Shown here in pieces: positions 55,102 through 63,454 of a stretch of 64,000 nt of DNA. Made by a program: the position numbers and the translations under genes. Position 1 is the stretch's first letter; each line of letters opens with the position of its first letter. Below the pieces are notes generated by a model. It was given only the letters and a program-made list of their open reading frames with translations, made no database searches and was not told the DNA's origin. The DNA is from Roseinatronobacter alkalisoli (lineage in GTDB: Bacteria; Pseudomonadota; Alphaproteobacteria; Rhodobacterales; Rhodobacteraceae): the NCBI RefSeq assembly GCF_028745735.1, contig NZ_JAQZSM010000001.1, positions 310,001-374,000 on the forward strand. Reading direction: 5' to 3'.

Positions 55102-55118
55102 GTATTTTGACAAGATGA
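55101..55118 (+). repeat. Intergenic element AGTATTT-N3-CAAGATGA, copy C
   Basis: AGTATTT (55101-55107) and CAAGATGA (55111-55118) are three bases apart here rather than four. They follow the hairpins after trxA, and the tail AAGAGGA serves as the ribosome site for hslV at 55129. Copies A and B lie at 21992 and 36492. Confidence 0.6.
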
Positions 55119-55128
55119 AGAGGACGCG

Positions 55129-55680
55129 ATGAGCGATTTTCCCGGATGGCACGGGACCACCATCATTGCGGTGCGCCGTGGCGGTGAAGTGGTCGTTGCA
55201 GGTGATGGTCAGGTGTCGCTGGGGCAGACTGTCATCAAGGGCAGCGCGCGCAAGGTGCGGCGGTTGACGCCGGGGGGCTATCCGGTTGTTGCGGGATTTG
55301 CCGGGTCCACGGCAGATGCGTTCACGCTGCTGGAACGGCTGGAAGTGAAGCTGGAAGCCACGCCGGGACAACTGGCGCGCGCGTCCGTTGAACTGGCCAA
55401 GGACTGGCGCACCGACAAGTATCTGCAAAAACTGGAAGCGATGCTGATTGTCACCGACGGGCGCGACCTGTTCGTGATTACCGGCGCGGGTGATGTGCTG
55501 GAACCCGAACATGACGTGGCCGCCATCGGGTCTGGCGGGAATTTCGCGCTGGCTGCCGCGCGCGGGCTGATGGACACCGACCTGCCCGCCGAAGATGTGG
55601 CGCGGCGCGCAATGGCGATTGCCGCCGATATCTGCGTCTATACCAACGGTAACCTGACGGTGGAGAAGATCAGCGCTTGA
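55129..55680 (+). CDS. hslV: ATP-dependent protease catalytic subunit HslV
   Basis: HslV is the threonine-protease core that works with the HslU unfoldase. The 183-residue protein has an N-terminal propeptide MSDFPGWHG followed by the catalytic Thr10 in [33 protein letters not shown] completes the active-site region. The gene for its partner hslU starts 421 bases downstream, separated by an antisense brnA-like gene whose 3' end overlaps hslV by 11 bases. Confidence 0.96.
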   Translation: MSDFPGWHGTTIIAVRRGGEVVVAGDGQVSLGQTVIKGSARKVRRLTPGGYPVVAGFAGSTADAFTLLERLEVKLEATPGQLARASVELAKDWRTDKYLQKLEAMLIVTDGRDLFVITGAGDVLEPEHDVAAIGSGGNFALAAARGLMDTDLPAEDVARRAMAIAADICVYTNGNLTVEKISA

Positions 55681-55951
55681 TCTGCGCCTCCATCCAGGCG
55701 CGAAGAACCGCATTCATTCGGGTCTGATAACCCGACCCCTGGGATTTGAAGAATTCCAGCACATCGGGATCAACCCGCAGGGAGATCATTTTCTTGGGTT
55801 CGGGCGTAACCAGTCTAGCGCGGGTCCAGTCCACAGGGAATTCCTGTTCGCCTTGATAATCGCCCTGTGCGCGCAGCTTGTCCCAGTCAGTGCGGGATTT
55901 CATCTGGCGGATTTCCTCGAGCGTGTAGGTCTTGATATTGCTCTCGCTCAT
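55670..55951 (-). CDS. BrnA-like ribbon-helix-helix antitoxin, without BrnT partner
   Basis: This 93-residue protein matches the BrnA antitoxin family. A charged N-terminal half ([18 protein letters not shown]) is followed by [19 protein letters not shown] and [19 protein letters not shown], the ribbon-helix-helix DNA-binding part. In brnTA modules the toxin gene lies directly upstream, but only 150 bases separate this gene from hslU and no BrnT-like frame is present, so it is an orphan. It is antisense between hslV and hslU. The ATG at 55951 has AAAGG upstream. It may now act only as an autoregulator or as regulator of hslU. Confidence 0.72.
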   Translation of the reverse strand: MSESNIKTYTLEEIRQMKSRTDWDKLRAQGDYQGEQEFPVDWTRARLVTPEPKKMISLRVDPDVLEFFKSQGSGYQTRMNAVLRAWMEAQIKR

Positions 55952-56009
55952 CTTTGTGGGCCTTTCAGGCAGTGATGATGCGAATGACATCCTTGCTGTG
56001 TAAGAATGT

Positions 56010-56025
56010 GATGTATATACACATC
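56010..56025. promoter_or_regulatory. Candidate operator between the brnA-like gene and hslU
   Basis: GATGT-N6-ACATC surrounds the 10-bp palindrome TGTATATACA (56012-56021). It lies 58 bases upstream of the brnA-like start and 76 bases upstream of the hslU start. Ribbon-helix-helix antitoxins usually bind such AT-rich palindromes in front of their own gene, so autoregulation is plausible but unproven. Confidence 0.4.
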
Positions 56026-56101
56026 GCCCATACAAATCGCAACCCCTTCAATTTCGCCCCCCGAGCCTATATCTGTGCTGCAGATACAAGAAGGATGCCC
56101 C

Positions 56102-57406
56102 ATGACCGACCTGACCCCGCGCGAGATTGTGTCAGAACTTGACCGTTTCATCATCGGCCAGAAGGATGCCAAGCGCGCGGTTGCCGTGGCGCTGCGCAAC
56201 CGTTGGCGGCGCAAGCAACTGGCCGCTGACCTGCGTGAAGAAGTGTATCCGAAAAACATTCTGATGATTGGCCCTACCGGGGTGGGCAAGACGGAAATCA
56301 GCCGCCGTCTGGCGAAGCTGGCGCGCGCGCCTTTCATCAAGGTGGAAGCCACGAAATTCACCGAAGTCGGCTATGTGGGCCGTGATGTTGAACAGATCAT
56401 CCGCGATCTGGTGGATGCAGCGATTGCCATGACCCGCGAGCACATGCGCGAGGCCGTCAAGGCCCGTGCCCATCAGGCCGCCGAGGACCGCGTGATCGAG
56501 GCGATCACTGGCAAGGACGCCCGCGAGGCCACGCGCGAAATGTTCCGCCGCAAGCTGCTTGCGGGCGAGCTGGACGACACCGAGATCGAGGTGGAACTGG
56601 CCGATACCGCTAATCCGATGGGGGCAATGTTCGACATTCCCGGCCAGCCCGGCGCGCAGATGATGAATCTGGGTGATTTATTCGGCAAGGCGATGGGCGG
56701 GCGGAAAACCCGCAAGAAGATGACGGTATCTGAAAGCCACGACCTGCTGATTTCCGAAGAAGCCGACAAGCTGCTGGATGACGAAGCCGTGACGCGCGCC
56801 GCACTGGAAGCAGTGGAACAGAACGGGATTGTCTTTCTGGATGAAATCGACAAGGTCTGCGCGCGTGCTGATATGCGCGGCGCTGATGTCAGCCGCGAAG
56901 GGGTGCAGCGCGATTTGCTGCCGCTGATCGAAGGGACAACCGTGTCCACCAAACACGGGCCGGTCAAGACAGATCATATCCTGTTCATTGCATCCGGGGC
57001 GTTCCATATTGCCAAACCGTCGGATCTGCTGCCGGAACTGCAGGGGCGTCTGCCCATCCGGGTAGAGCTGCGCGCCCTGACTGAAGATGACTTCGTGCGT
57101 ATCCTGACGGAAACCGACAATGCCCTGACCCGCCAGTATACTGCCCTGATGGCGACTGAAGCGGTCGCGGTGTCCTTTACCGAAGACGGGATCGCCGCGC
57201 TGGCCAAGATTGCCGCCGATGTGAACCATTCGGTTGAGAATATCGGCGCGCGCAGACTTTATACCGTGATGGAGCGCGTGTTCGAGGAACTGTCCTTCCA
57301 CGCGCCTGACAGGGCAGGGCATGTTGTGACAGTTGATGCCGCCTTTGTGGAAACCAATATCGGTGATCTGTCGCGTTCTGCGGACCTGAGCCGCTACGTT
57401 TTATGA
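56102..57406 (+). CDS. hslU: ATP-dependent unfoldase HslU
   Basis: HslU is the AAA+ ring that unfolds substrates for HslV. The 434-residue protein begins [16 protein letters not shown] and has Walker [10 protein letters not shown], Walker [11 protein letters not shown] and the C-terminal tail DLSRYVL, which docks into HslV. The ATG at 56102 has GAAGGA upstream. The separation from hslV by an antisense gene means it needs its own promoter in 55952-56101. Confidence 0.96.
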   Translation: MTDLTPREIVSELDRFIIGQKDAKRAVAVALRNRWRRKQLAADLREEVYPKNILMIGPTGVGKTEISRRLAKLARAPFIKVEATKFTEVGYVGRDVEQIIRDLVDAAIAMTREHMREAVKARAHQAAEDRVIEAITGKDAREATREMFRRKLLAGELDDTEIEVELADTANPMGAMFDIPGQPGAQMMNLGDLFGKAMGGRKTRKKMTVSESHDLLISEEADKLLDDEAVTRAALEAVEQNGIVFLDEIDKVCARADMRGADVSREGVQRDLLPLIEGTTVSTKHGPVKTDHILFIASGAFHIAKPSDLLPELQGRLPIRVELRALTEDDFVRILTETDNALTRQYTALMATEAVAVSFTEDGIAALAKIAADVNHSVENIGARRLYTVMERVFEELSFHAPDRAGHVVTVDAAFVETNIGDLSRSADLSRYVL

Positions 57407-57500
57407 CCGGTGCGCGTGGCCACTGGACGGATTGGCAAGTTATCTTATATATCTTGTCAGGTATTGCGGGAATACCCCGCCACTCAGGAAGGTACCGGGC

Positions 57501-57857
57501 ATGAGCATGGAACAGAACGAAGGTGATCTGCTGATCAAACCCTCCAGCACGGACCACGCGCTGTACGAACCGGCTGTGGAAGCGTGCAAAACGGTCTATG
57601 ATCCTGAAATCCCGGTCAATATCTTTGACCTTGGGCTGATCTATACCATCGCCATTTCCGATGCCGGCGAAGTGGATGTCATCATGACACTGACAGCGCC
57701 CGGTTGCCCGGTTGCGGGTGAAATGCCTGGCTGGGTTCAGGATGCCATCAGCGCCGTGCCGGGGGTGCAGAGTGTCAATGTGGAAATGACCTTTGATCCG
57801 CAATGGGGCATGGACATGATGTCGGACGAGGCGCGTCTGGAACTGGGGTTCATGTAA
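57501..57857 (+). CDS. SufT/MIP18-type iron-sulfur assembly protein (DUF59)
   Basis: This 118-residue cytoplasmic protein of the MIP18 (DUF59) family assists Fe-S cluster maturation. The core YDPEIPVNIFDLGLIYTI and TLTAPGCPVAGEM, with the conserved cysteine, match SufT-like proteins; the C-terminal MMSDEARLELGFM is also typical. I chose the ATG at 57501 with GGAAGG upstream. Its stop overlaps the acetyltransferase start (TAATG), and an IscA-type carrier follows two genes on, which supports an Fe-S role. Confidence 0.88.
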   Translation: MSMEQNEGDLLIKPSSTDHALYEPAVEACKTVYDPEIPVNIFDLGLIYTIAISDAGEVDVIMTLTAPGCPVAGEMPGWVQDAISAVPGVQSVNVEMTFDPQWGMDMMSDEARLELGFM

Positions 57858-58426
57858 TGGATGCTGCCTTGTCCGAACGTGACAAGATGCTGTCGGGGGC
57901 ACCCTATGACCCTGGCTGCCCCGAACTGAAGGCAATCCGCCAGCGGGCGCAATCGTTGATGCGCGATTACAACCAGACCATTGTGGGTGATGATACCCGC
58001 GAAGGGCTGATGACTGCGCTTCTGGGCACATGGAACGGTGCCGTAATCCGCCCGCCCTTTTATGTCGATTATGGCGCGCATATCCATTTCGGGCCCGGAT
58101 GTTTTATGAATTTCAACTGCGTCATTCTGGATGTCTGCGAAGTGCGCATCGGCGCGCGCACCCAGATCGGGCCGAATGTGCAAATCCTGACCGCAGACCA
58201 CCCGCGCGATGCAGCCACCCGTGCCCGTGGTGATGAATGGGGCAGGCCGATAACCGTTGGTGCGGATGTCTGGATCGGCGGCGGCGCAATCATTCTGCCC
58301 GGTGTGACAATTGGTGACGGCGCGGTTATTGGCGCTGGCGCTGTGGTCACACGCGATGTTGCGGCGGGTGCGACAGTCGTCGGGAACCCGGCCCGCACCG
58401 TGAAACGCCCTGAAATGCAAGGATAG
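57857..58426 (+). CDS. Maltose/galactoside O-acetyltransferase-type hexapeptide enzyme
   Basis: This 189-residue cytoplasmic acetyl-CoA-dependent acetyltransferase should form a trimer. The left-handed beta-helix is visible in repeats such as IGARTQIGPNV and VTIGDGAVIGAGAVV, with the catalytic histidine in TADHPRD. The N-terminal helical segment (about 1-60) matches the Maa/LacA family. The acceptor sugar is unknown. It is translationally coupled to the DUF59 gene, which is unexpected for function but may simply reflect gene packing. Confidence 0.87.
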   Translation: MDAALSERDKMLSGAPYDPGCPELKAIRQRAQSLMRDYNQTIVGDDTREGLMTALLGTWNGAVIRPPFYVDYGAHIHFGPGCFMNFNCVILDVCEVRIGARTQIGPNVQILTADHPRDAATRARGDEWGRPITVGADVWIGGGAIILPGVTIGDGAVIGAGAVVTRDVAAGATVVGNPARTVKRPEMQG

Positions 58427-58432
58427 GAACTG

Positions 58433-58822
58433 ATGTTCGCAATTCCCGGAAAAACCCCTGTGACACTGACGCCCGCTGCTGTGCGCCAGATCCGCCGCCT
58501 GATGGACCGCGAAGGGGCCAAGGGCCTGCGCGTGGGCGTCAAGAAGGGCGGTTGTGCGGGCATGGAATACACCATGGAAGCCGCGCAGGATGTGCAGGCC
58601 AATGAAGAACTGGTTGAACAGGACGGTGCCTGCGTCATCATTGCGCCCATGGCGCAGATGTTCCTGTTCGGTACTGAAATCGACTATGAAACCAGCCTGA
58701 TCGAAAGCACCTTCCGGTTTCGCAACCCCAATGTCACCGAAGCCTGCGGATGCGGTGAATCGATCAAGTTTGATGATGTCGATACCTTGACCGAACGCCT
58801 GAATTCCGCGCGCAGCGGCTGA
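58433..58822 (+). CDS. A-type iron-sulfur carrier protein (IscA/SufA/ErpA family)
   Basis: This 129-residue A-type carrier transfers Fe-S clusters to apoproteins. The three conserved cysteines are Cys41 (KKGGCAGM) and Cys105/Cys107 (EACGCGES). It starts six bases after the acetyltransferase stop, and with the DUF59 gene upstream it suggests a small Fe-S maturation set. The exact subtype cannot be told apart by eye. Confidence 0.9.
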   Translation: MFAIPGKTPVTLTPAAVRQIRRLMDREGAKGLRVGVKKGGCAGMEYTMEAAQDVQANEELVEQDGACVIIAPMAQMFLFGTEIDYETSLIESTFRFRNPNVTEACGCGESIKFDDVDTLTERLNSARSG

Positions 58823-58877
58823 TTGCATCATGTGCCGGTAGCGGCTATCCCTTGGTACGAAATCGAAAGGGATGCTC

Positions 58878-59612
58878 ATGAATACCCCACGCAAAATCGC
58901 CGCTGGCAACTGGAAAATGAACGGGCTTCGCGCCGATTTGCAGGAAGCGCGCAATCTGGCAGCTGCATTTCCCGCCGCGTCGGTCGATATTCTGCTGTGC
59001 CCCCCGGCAACACTGGTCGGGGCCATGGCTGCGGCACTTGTGGGAAGCGCGGTGCGTGTGGGCGGGCAGGATTGCCACCAGAATGTCAATGGCGCGCATA
59101 CCGGCGACATATCTGCTGCGATGCTGGCCGATGCAGGTGCATATCATGTGATCCTTGGCCATTCCGAACGGCGCGCGGATCATGGTGAAACATCAACCCT
59201 GGTGGCGGCCAAGGCCAGTGCGGCACATGCTGCCGGGCTTACGGCAATCATCTGCGTTGGTGAAACCGAAGCGCAGCGCGATGCGGGCCAGACCCTTGAT
59301 GTGGTGCTGGAGCAGTTGAAGACATCCGTGCCGGATGGCGCAGACAAGGCAAATACCATTGTGGCCTATGAACCGGTCTGGGCCATTGGCACCGGGCGCA
59401 CCCCCACACTGGACCAGATTGCCGAAGTGCATGATGCCTTGCGCGCGCATCTGCCGGATGCTGGCATTTCGCTTCTTTATGGCGGGTCGGTCAAGCCCGC
59501 GAATGCGGCTGAAATATTTGCCATCGCCAATGTTGATGGCGCGCTGGTGGGCGGCGCATCATTGAAGGCAAGCGATTTTGGTGCGATCGTGGCGGCGCTG
59601 GACGCCGCCTGA
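58878..59612 (+). CDS. tpiA: Triosephosphate isomerase
   Basis: This glycolytic enzyme interconverts dihydroxyacetone phosphate and glyceraldehyde 3-phosphate. The 244-residue protein has Lys13 (NWKMNG), His95 (LGHSERR) and Glu165 ([11 protein letters not shown]) at the canonical positions when counted from the ATG at 58878. That start also has AAAGGG six bases upstream; the ATG at 58872 is too close. Its stop codon is part of a hairpin, and the repeated element copy 2 follows. Confidence 0.97.
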   Translation: MNTPRKIAAGNWKMNGLRADLQEARNLAAAFPAASVDILLCPPATLVGAMAAALVGSAVRVGGQDCHQNVNGAHTGDISAAMLADAGAYHVILGHSERRADHGETSTLVAAKASAAHAAGLTAIICVGETEAQRDAGQTLDVVLEQLKTSVPDGADKANTIVAYEPVWAIGTGRTPTLDQIAEVHDALRAHLPDAGISLLYGGSVKPANAAEIFAIANVDGALVGGASLKASDFGAIVAALDAA

Positions 59613-59634
59613 ACCCCCTTGGCGGGTGGTTCAG
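59609..59634 (+). other. Hairpin overlapping the tpiA stop codon
   Basis: CTGAACC (59609-59615) pairs with GGTTCAG (59628-59634), and CCC/GGG can extend the stem inward. The TGA stop (59610-59612) lies in the left arm. No T-run follows, so it may be an RNA-end stabiliser rather than a terminator. Confidence 0.45.
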
Positions 59635-59636
59635 GG

Positions 59637-59868
59637 CTGAAGGTGTTTCCAAGGCGCGGAGTCAAGGCCGCAGGTGGCCCACGCCACCGGTGGGCCGTCC
59701 GGCGGCCTGCCGGTTACGCCAGCATCACGCCAAGCGTTGAATGTCGGAGTTATGCTGCCTGCATAAAGTGAACTCCTCCCACGTCGAACCGGCAGACCCC
59801 GGCCCACCGCTGGCGCGGGCTATATCCATTCATCAACACCTTCTTCAAGCCAGGTTTACCCAGCCCTG
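59637..59868 (+). repeat. Dispersed structured intergenic element, copy 2
   Basis: This is the second copy of the element at 27306-27540, in the same orientation. Outer arms CGGTGGGCCG (59688-59697) and CGGCCCACCG (59800-59809) pair perfectly, and inner arms CTGCCGGTT (59707-59715) and AACCGGCAG (59787-59795) do as well. Relative to copy 1 the left outer arm has C to T and the right outer arm has the matching G to A. An upstream partner GGCCCAC (59676-59682) can pair with GTGGGCC (59690-59696). It fills the gap between convergent tpiA and the Nudix gene. Confidence 0.75.
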
Positions 59869-59874
59869 TCGGCT

Positions 59875-60312
59875 TTATATCTGGCCAGCTGCGGCCAGTC
59901 GGGCGGTTTTTGCCACATCCAGACTCAGGCGCAGGTCGGTTTCCATGCTGTCCAGCGCCACCCAGCGTGCATCAAGGGCGTCATCGGCGGCAACCGGATC
60001 GCCCGACAGCCAGGTGCAGCGCACGGCAACCAGCACGAAATGCTGGCGCAGACTGCCGTCTTCGGACCAGTCATAGGCATCCAGCGCATTCAGGACTGAT
60101 TGCGCGCGGCCAGTGATGCCGGTTTCTTCCAGAAGCTCGCGTTCGGTTGCGGCCAACAGCGCCTCGCCGAATTCTATCTTGCCACCGGGAAAACCCCAAA
60201 GCCCCGCATCGGGCGGGTTGGCGCGCTGAATCAGCAGCACTTGCGCGTCACGAATGACGACAGCCAGCACGGCAACGATCGGACGGATGGGGGCGGGTGA
60301 ATGGGGCAGCAT
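59875..60312 (-). CDS. Nudix hydrolase (MutT/ADP-ribose pyrophosphatase-like)
   Basis: This 145-residue cytoplasmic Nudix enzyme has an intact box, GGKIEFGEALLAATERELLE followed by ETGI, preceded by LWGFPGG. The opening VAVLAVVIRDAQVLLIQRA is typical of MutT-like and ADP-ribose-type hydrolases; the substrate cannot be told by eye. The start at 60312 lies between the repeat element and the heme receptor terminator. It appears to be transcribed alone. Confidence 0.88.
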   Translation of the reverse strand: MLPHSPAPIRPIVAVLAVVIRDAQVLLIQRANPPDAGLWGFPGGKIEFGEALLAATERELLEETGITGRAQSVLNALDAYDWSEDGSLRQHFVLVAVRCTWLSGDPVAADDALDARWVALDSMETDLRLSLDVAKTARLAAAGQI

Positions 60313-60420
60313 GGTCTATGTCTAGCAGATCGCATATCGGATCGGCAATGTCGCGTGGCGCATTCGCCCGCTGCTTTCACCATTGCGGCGCCGGGAACTG
60401 ATTTCGTATGCTACCCGCAT

Positions 60421-60459
60421 AATAAAACGCCAGCGCGGGCAGGTGCCTGTGCGCTGGCG
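60421..60459 (-). terminator. Rho-independent terminator after the TonB-dependent receptor gene
   Basis: On the minus strand CGCCAGCGC (60459-60451) and GCGCTGGCG (60436-60428) form a perfect 9-bp stem, followed by TTTTATT (60427-60421). It lies 25 bases after the receptor stop codon. Confidence 0.88.
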
Positions 60460-60484
60460 CGGTGTTGTTGTGGCAGTGCGCAAC

Positions 60485-62572
60485 CTACCAGGTGAAATTG
60501 CGTGCCACCGTCAGGCGGATATCACGACCGCGCCGGGGTTCATTGCCGGACATCATGCCATCAAGGATATTGTGGTATTGCTTGTTCAGCACATTATTGA
60601 CAGCCAGTTGCATCTCCAGCCCGGCCAGTGCGCCCTGATCCGGCCGCCATGTCGCATAAAGGTCATTCACACCATAGCCGGGGAACCTGTCGCCATCGGC
60701 GCGTGTTGCCCGGCGCGCGAATGTGCCGCGCCAGCCATATTCCAGCGTCTGATCAAAAGCGCGCGCGCCCAGTTCCAGCACCAGTTCATCCTGCGGTGTA
60801 GAATTCAGCCGTGCGCCGGTGGTCTGATCCGTACCCAGCATACGCGAATAGGCGAATTTGGTGAAAACCGTGTCCGCATCATACCCGCCCTCTATCTCTA
60901 TCCCGCGGATATGGGCGCGCGCGATATTGGCATAGGTCGGCCCCGGAACGGCATTTCCGGGGCGTTCAATCTTGTCAGTAACGCGGTTGCTGAACACGGT
61001 CAGTTTGAAATCCAGACTGTCGCCCTCGGCGAACAGATCACGCCCGCCATAGGAGAAGCCTGCCTCCAGCGTGCGCGCGCGTTCCGGCCGCAGATCAAGC
61101 GAGGTGGTCTTGCCCGCAGCACTGGCAACATCAAACATTTCGTCAATGGATGGCGCGCGCTCTGTCTGCGACACCGACCCGAACACCGCCCAGTCGTCAT
61201 TCAGTTTGTAATGCAGGGCCAACGATGCGACCCGCGCGGTATGGCTGCGCTTTTCCCCGTTGACGACATCGGCTGAAGGCGTCAGCGTCACGCGGTCCGC
61301 ACGCAGGCCCAGCACTGCCGTCAGACGGTCATCCCAGATGAACTCGTTCTGCAAAAACAGTCCATAGCGGCGGTCCGTCCCTTCGGGGTGAAAGGAAATC
61401 GCGCCGGATTCGCGCCGTGCCGTGCGCCGTTGCTCCGACGCTGTAACCCCGAGAGTCAGGTAGTTTTCCCAGCCTTCACCACCAAGGGTGAAACGATTTT
61501 CAGCGCGCAAAGCCAGCGTGCGGTATTGATAGAAGGAATCCTCGAACAGCGGGTTTCCGATCAGCGCGGGCATGCCGGGAACAGCATTTTCCTGATCGAT
61601 CAGTGTGCGCGAATAGGATAGCTGCACGCGGCTGTCCAACATTGGGTTACCGCTTGCGGGGTTGGTCCACAAAAGGGTGGCGGTGTCGTCCTGTGCCTTG
61701 CGGTCCACAGTCCCGAAGGCGTCAGCAAGCGAGGTGGCGGAATAATTCGCGCCATCCTCGTCGCTTAGCCAGCGTGACCATGACAGGCTCAGGGTCTGTT
61801 CATTGTTATCCCCGAAGCGGTATGTCCCCTTCAGCAACCCGGATGTGCCCGCCATGCCTGAACCGGTGACCTTTGTGCCGTCGCCGGATTTGTGGTCCCC
61901 TGCGCGGCGGTGGTTCAGCGCGGCCAGCATTTCAAAGCTCTCGCCAAAACGTTGCGCCAGAATGACGGACCCAAGCGCGCCGCCGCCATTGGTGTTGGCA
62001 CCTGCTTTCACGCGCAGGGCTGTGGTTTCACCCATTTGCAGAAAATCTGCGGCGTCCTTGGTTTCAAATGCGACAACACCCCCCAGCGCGCCGGACCCAT
62101 ACAGCGCTGATGACGCCGGCCCGCGCAGGATTTCGACGCGCTTGTACAGTTCGGGTTCACCAAAGAACTGGCCCACCCGATACAACTCGCCGTATTTTTC
62201 GACCCCATCCACTGTGACAATGATCCGGTTCTGGTCAGATGCGTCGCCGCCGATCCCGCGAATATTAAAGTGCTGCCCCGTCATCCGGTCGCCGCCCTGC
62301 ACGGTCGCACCGGGCACGGTGCGCAGCAGATCGCCCGGTGTGGCGGCCTGTTCGCGGTCGATATCTTCCTGTTCCAGCGTGCTGACAGCTTGCGGCGTGT
62401 CAATCGCCGTGCGCGCGCGGCCAAAACCCAGAATGATACGCCCCAGAAACGATCCGGGCGCGGCTGCCGGTTCCTGACTGGTCTGCGCATGTGCGGGCAA
62501 TGACACGCCCATAAATGCCGGTATGGCAATAACGCTTAACAGGCGCCCGTAGCGCCTTGTTGTCTTGTCCAT
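60485..62572 (-). CDS. TonB-dependent heme/hemoglobin outer-membrane receptor
   Basis: This 695-residue outer-membrane receptor imports heme or hemoglobin-bound iron using TonB energy. A signal peptide (about 1-29, ending PAHAQ) precedes the plug domain (residues about 55-165: TPQAVSTLEQEDIDREQ, RGPASSALYGSGALGGVVAF) and then a 22-strand-type barrel ending in the aromatic residue FTW. The heme-receptor-like motif ERAP occurs in QTERAPSIDEMFD. The neighbouring hmuV and hmuU genes support heme as cargo. It follows hmuV by 88 bases on the same strand, and the gap contains a possible TTGACT -35 box, so it may have its own promoter. Confidence 0.88.
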   Translation of the reverse strand: MDKTTRRYGRLLSVIAIPAFMGVSLPAHAQTSQEPAAAPGSFLGRIILGFGRARTAIDTPQAVSTLEQEDIDREQAATPGDLLRTVPGATVQGGDRMTGQHFNIRGIGGDASDQNRIIVTVDGVEKYGELYRVGQFFGEPELYKRVEILRGPASSALYGSGALGGVVAFETKDAADFLQMGETTALRVKAGANTNGGGALGSVILAQRFGESFEMLAALNHRRAGDHKSGDGTKVTGSGMAGTSGLLKGTYRFGDNNEQTLSLSWSRWLSDEDGANYSATSLADAFGTVDRKAQDDTATLLWTNPASGNPMLDSRVQLSYSRTLIDQENAVPGMPALIGNPLFEDSFYQYRTLALRAENRFTLGGEGWENYLTLGVTASEQRRTARRESGAISFHPEGTDRRYGLFLQNEFIWDDRLTAVLGLRADRVTLTPSADVVNGEKRSHTARVASLALHYKLNDDWAVFGSVSQTERAPSIDEMFDVASAAGKTTSLDLRPERARTLEAGFSYGGRDLFAEGDSLDFKLTVFSNRVTDKIERPGNAVPGPTYANIARAHIRGIEIEGGYDADTVFTKFAYSRMLGTDQTTGARLNSTPQDELVLELGARAFDQTLEYGWRGTFARRATRADGDRFPGYGVNDLYATWRPDQGALAGLEMQLAVNNVLNKQYHNILDGMMSGNEPRRGRDIRLTVARNFTW

Positions 62573-62660
62573 TGGTATCCCCTTGGTGTTTTATGGCTGG
62601 CGATACCGCTGGCGTTCTGACGGCTTCGTTACTAATGCCTAGTAAAAGAGTCAAGATTTT

Positions 62661-63449
62661 TCAGGCAATTTCCGCAGCTTGTGGCAGAATAAATGCCTCG
62701 CCCGCGCGGGGCAGGCTGGATACGCGAAGCGCGCAGCCATAGGCGTGCGACAGGTTGGTATCTGTCATCACATCGCGCACGCCGCCATGTGCCAGAACCT
62801 GCCCGTCCAGCATCAGCGTGATGTCATCGGCGAACATCGCTGTCAGGTTCAGATCATGCATCACCGCGACCACACCGCCACCTGCGCGCGCGAAATCCCG
62901 TGCCATTGTCATGACCTGCAATTGATGGCCAATGTCCAGCGCGGCAACCGGTTCGTCCAGAAACAGCCAGCGCGGCACCCCCGCGACGACCGGTTGCCAG
63001 ACCTGCAACAACACGCGGGCCAGTTGCGCGCGCGCCTGTTCCCCGCCGGACAGTTCCTGAAAATACCGCCCGCCATACCCCGCCAGCCCCACCCGTTCCA
63101 GCGCGCGGGTCGGCAAATGGGTGGCATCCGCGCGCAGGGCCGTTGCCCCCACCAGCCCCAGCCGCACGACTTCATGCACGGTAAAGGGAAAGGCAAGCTG
63201 GCTGGCCTGTGGCAGCACCGCGCGATATTCGGCCAGTGCCCATGCCGGTATCCTGCGCGTGTTCTGCCCGTTCAGGCAGACCGAACCGCTATGCGGCAGA
63301 TCGCCGGTGATGGCGCGCAGAAGCGTGGTTTTGCCGGACCCGTTGGGACCAACAATAACCGTCAGCCTGCCTGCCTGCGCCTGCAGGCTTGCGCCCCGCA
63401 GAATGGCTTTGCCGCCAAGTTCCACATCAATATCTTTTGCATCCAGCAT
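62661..63449 (-). CDS. hmuV: Heme ABC transporter ATP-binding protein HmuV
   Basis: This 262-residue cytoplasmic ATPase belongs to the FepC/HmuV family. Walker A is GPNGSGKT, the signature is LSGGEQARAQLARVL, Walker B is LFLDEPVAALD and the switch is VMHDLN. The ATG at 63449 lies five bases after the hmuU stop. I chose it because the N-terminus then matches the family (MLDAKDIDVELGGKAIL). It feeds on the adjacent permease. Confidence 0.92.
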   Translation of the reverse strand: MLDAKDIDVELGGKAILRGASLQAQAGRLTVIVGPNGSGKTTLLRAITGDLPHSGSVCLNGQNTRRIPAWALAEYRAVLPQASQLAFPFTVHEVVRLGLVGATALRADATHLPTRALERVGLAGYGGRYFQELSGGEQARAQLARVLLQVWQPVVAGVPRWLFLDEPVAALDIGHQLQVMTMARDFARAGGGVVAVMHDLNLTAMFADDITLMLDGQVLAHGGVRDVMTDTNLSHAYGCALRVSSLPRAGEAFILPQAAEIA

Positions 63450-63454
63450 GGCGT

